A stretch of 64,000 nucleotides of DNA, from positions 2,316,584 to 2,380,583 of the forward strand of contig CP133159.1 in the NCBI GenBank assembly GCA_030913385.1. The letters run 5' to 3'. The notes below the pieces were generated by a model. The model was given only the letters and a program-made list of their open reading frames with translations, did not search any database and had not been told where the DNA came from. Each line of letters opens with the position of its first letter. The first letter of the stretch is position 1. Source of the DNA: Cytophagaceae bacterium ABcell3. GTDB lineage: Bacteria > Bacteroidota > Bacteroidia > Cytophagales > Cytophagaceae. The position numbers and the translations under genes are program-made. Positions 63,512 through 64,000 of the stretch are shown in pieces.

Positions 63512-64000
63512 GTCAGAATACTACGAATGTCTGTTTGATATTTGTTTAGTTTTATGACCAATGCAATCTCTTCTATGATTTCCAATAAGCTAACAGTATA
63601 CATTACTTTGAACAGTTTACTATCAGGTCTTTTCATAATGAGCTTTATTAAAAAATAGGCTTGTAAAATGGCAGAAACTTTTGCGCCATAAGTATGAAAA
63701 CTTGTAATCTTGCCATACTTGATTAGGCTCAGGGTTAACTGGAACACATATAAGCCCAGTCCCGTCATCAACAGCTCTTTGTTTCTCCGAAAAAACAACC
63801 TTTCAAATTTGATAAGCGCAACAACTCCTGCGCCCAAAGTAAAAACGTCTCCTATTGAGTCTAGCATGGCGCCTTTTTTAGAGCTTATATTTTTAGCTCT
63901 GGCAATAAAACCATCAACAGCGTCTGAAATAAAATTTACCGTCAACAAACTACCTGCCTTTTTTCTTTTTCCGTGCCAGGTATAATGTAAAATTAAAGGT
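63505..64000 (-). CDS. CDP-alcohol phosphatidyltransferase, 3' part
   Basis: An inner-membrane enzyme of phospholipid synthesis that transfers a phosphatidyl group from CDP-diacylglycerol to an alcohol. The motif DG(X2)AR(X8)G(X3)D(X3)D is complete (DGFIAR, then GAMLDSIGD). Several membrane helices follow. The frame stays open to the right edge, reading PLILHYTWHGKRKKAGSLLTVNFISD before the motif, so the 5' end lies outside the window. Whether it makes phosphatidylglycerol phosphate, phosphatidylserine or something else cannot be told. Confidence 0.88.
   Translation of the reverse strand, partial: PLILHYTWHGKRKKAGSLLTVNFISDAVDGFIARAKNISSKKGAMLDSIGDVFTLGAGVVALIKFERLFFRRNKELLMTGLGLYVFQLTLSLIKYGKITSFHTYGAKVSAILQAYFLIKLIMKRPDSKLFKVMYTVSLLEIIEEIALVIKLNKYQTDIRSILTK

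Overview
The window looks like a chromosomal segment of a free-living Bacteroidota bacterium, most likely of the Cytophagales type; the genus cannot be read from the sequence. The evidence is the moderately AT-rich sequence, secreted proteins ending in type IX secretion (T9SS) sorting domains, PorE-like TPR/PD40/OmpA proteins, CreD, a membrane-anchored AraC regulator, TAnnTTTG-type -7 boxes, and intergenic repeats of kinds common in this phylum. No rRNA, tRNA or CRISPR array was seen.

Layout. 1-6.5 kb: the end of an RND efflux permease, a membrane-anchored metallophosphoesterase, a CHASE3-like histidine kinase with a small partner gene, and a pyridoxamine-phosphate-oxidase-like flavoprotein. 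6.6-10.5 kb: a gene-free array of about seven 386-400 bp units built from smaller hairpin repeats and interrupted by two inverted-repeat elements. 10.7-16.7 kb: creD, a radical SAM protein, a DnaJ-domain membrane protein, and two overlapping outer-membrane protein genes. 16.9-18.2 kb: an intact ISL3-family element. 18.3-22.9 kb: a TonB-C protein, two overlapping MORN-variant repeat genes, a short Rhs-tip/LysM/pre-toxin gene and a small membrane protein. 22.9-29 kb: an XRE-regulator remnant, small envelope genes, an ISAs1 element, and an IS5-type element inserted into the 3' end of a vapC-like toxin gene. 29.3-33 kb: a membrane AraC regulator, a T9SS-exported GH16 enzyme, a 543-bp tandem duplication, and a probable knotted-fold protein. 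33.2-38.8 kb: an 1853-residue secreted serine protease with five CUB/CARDB pairs. 39-47 kb: a methyltransferase, two tandem PorE-like proteins and purB. 47.6-58.9 kb: a ten-gene minus-strand operon for sugar and glycan metabolism. 59-64 kb: a Nudix hydrolase, a small conserved protein, a Gfo/Idh/MocA oxidoreductase, a lipoprotein, a YgaP-like membrane protein, and the 3' part of a CDP-alcohol phosphatidyltransferase gene that runs off the right edge.

The strongest candidate for an undescribed pathway is the 47.6-58.9 kb operon. Two or three nucleotide-sugar-type SDR enzymes, a zinc-type dehydrogenase and a Gfo/Idh/MocA oxidoreductase could make one or more modified sugars. A GT4 enzyme and three CgeB-like glycosyltransferases could assemble them, and a methyltransferase could cap or decorate the product. 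One gene fuses a clan-A-like glycoside hydrolase domain to an SDR epimerase domain. Product and export route cannot be inferred; no flippase, Wzy or ABC exporter is present. All three insertion sequences still have intact target-site duplications, so this stretch has been hit recently and repeatedly.
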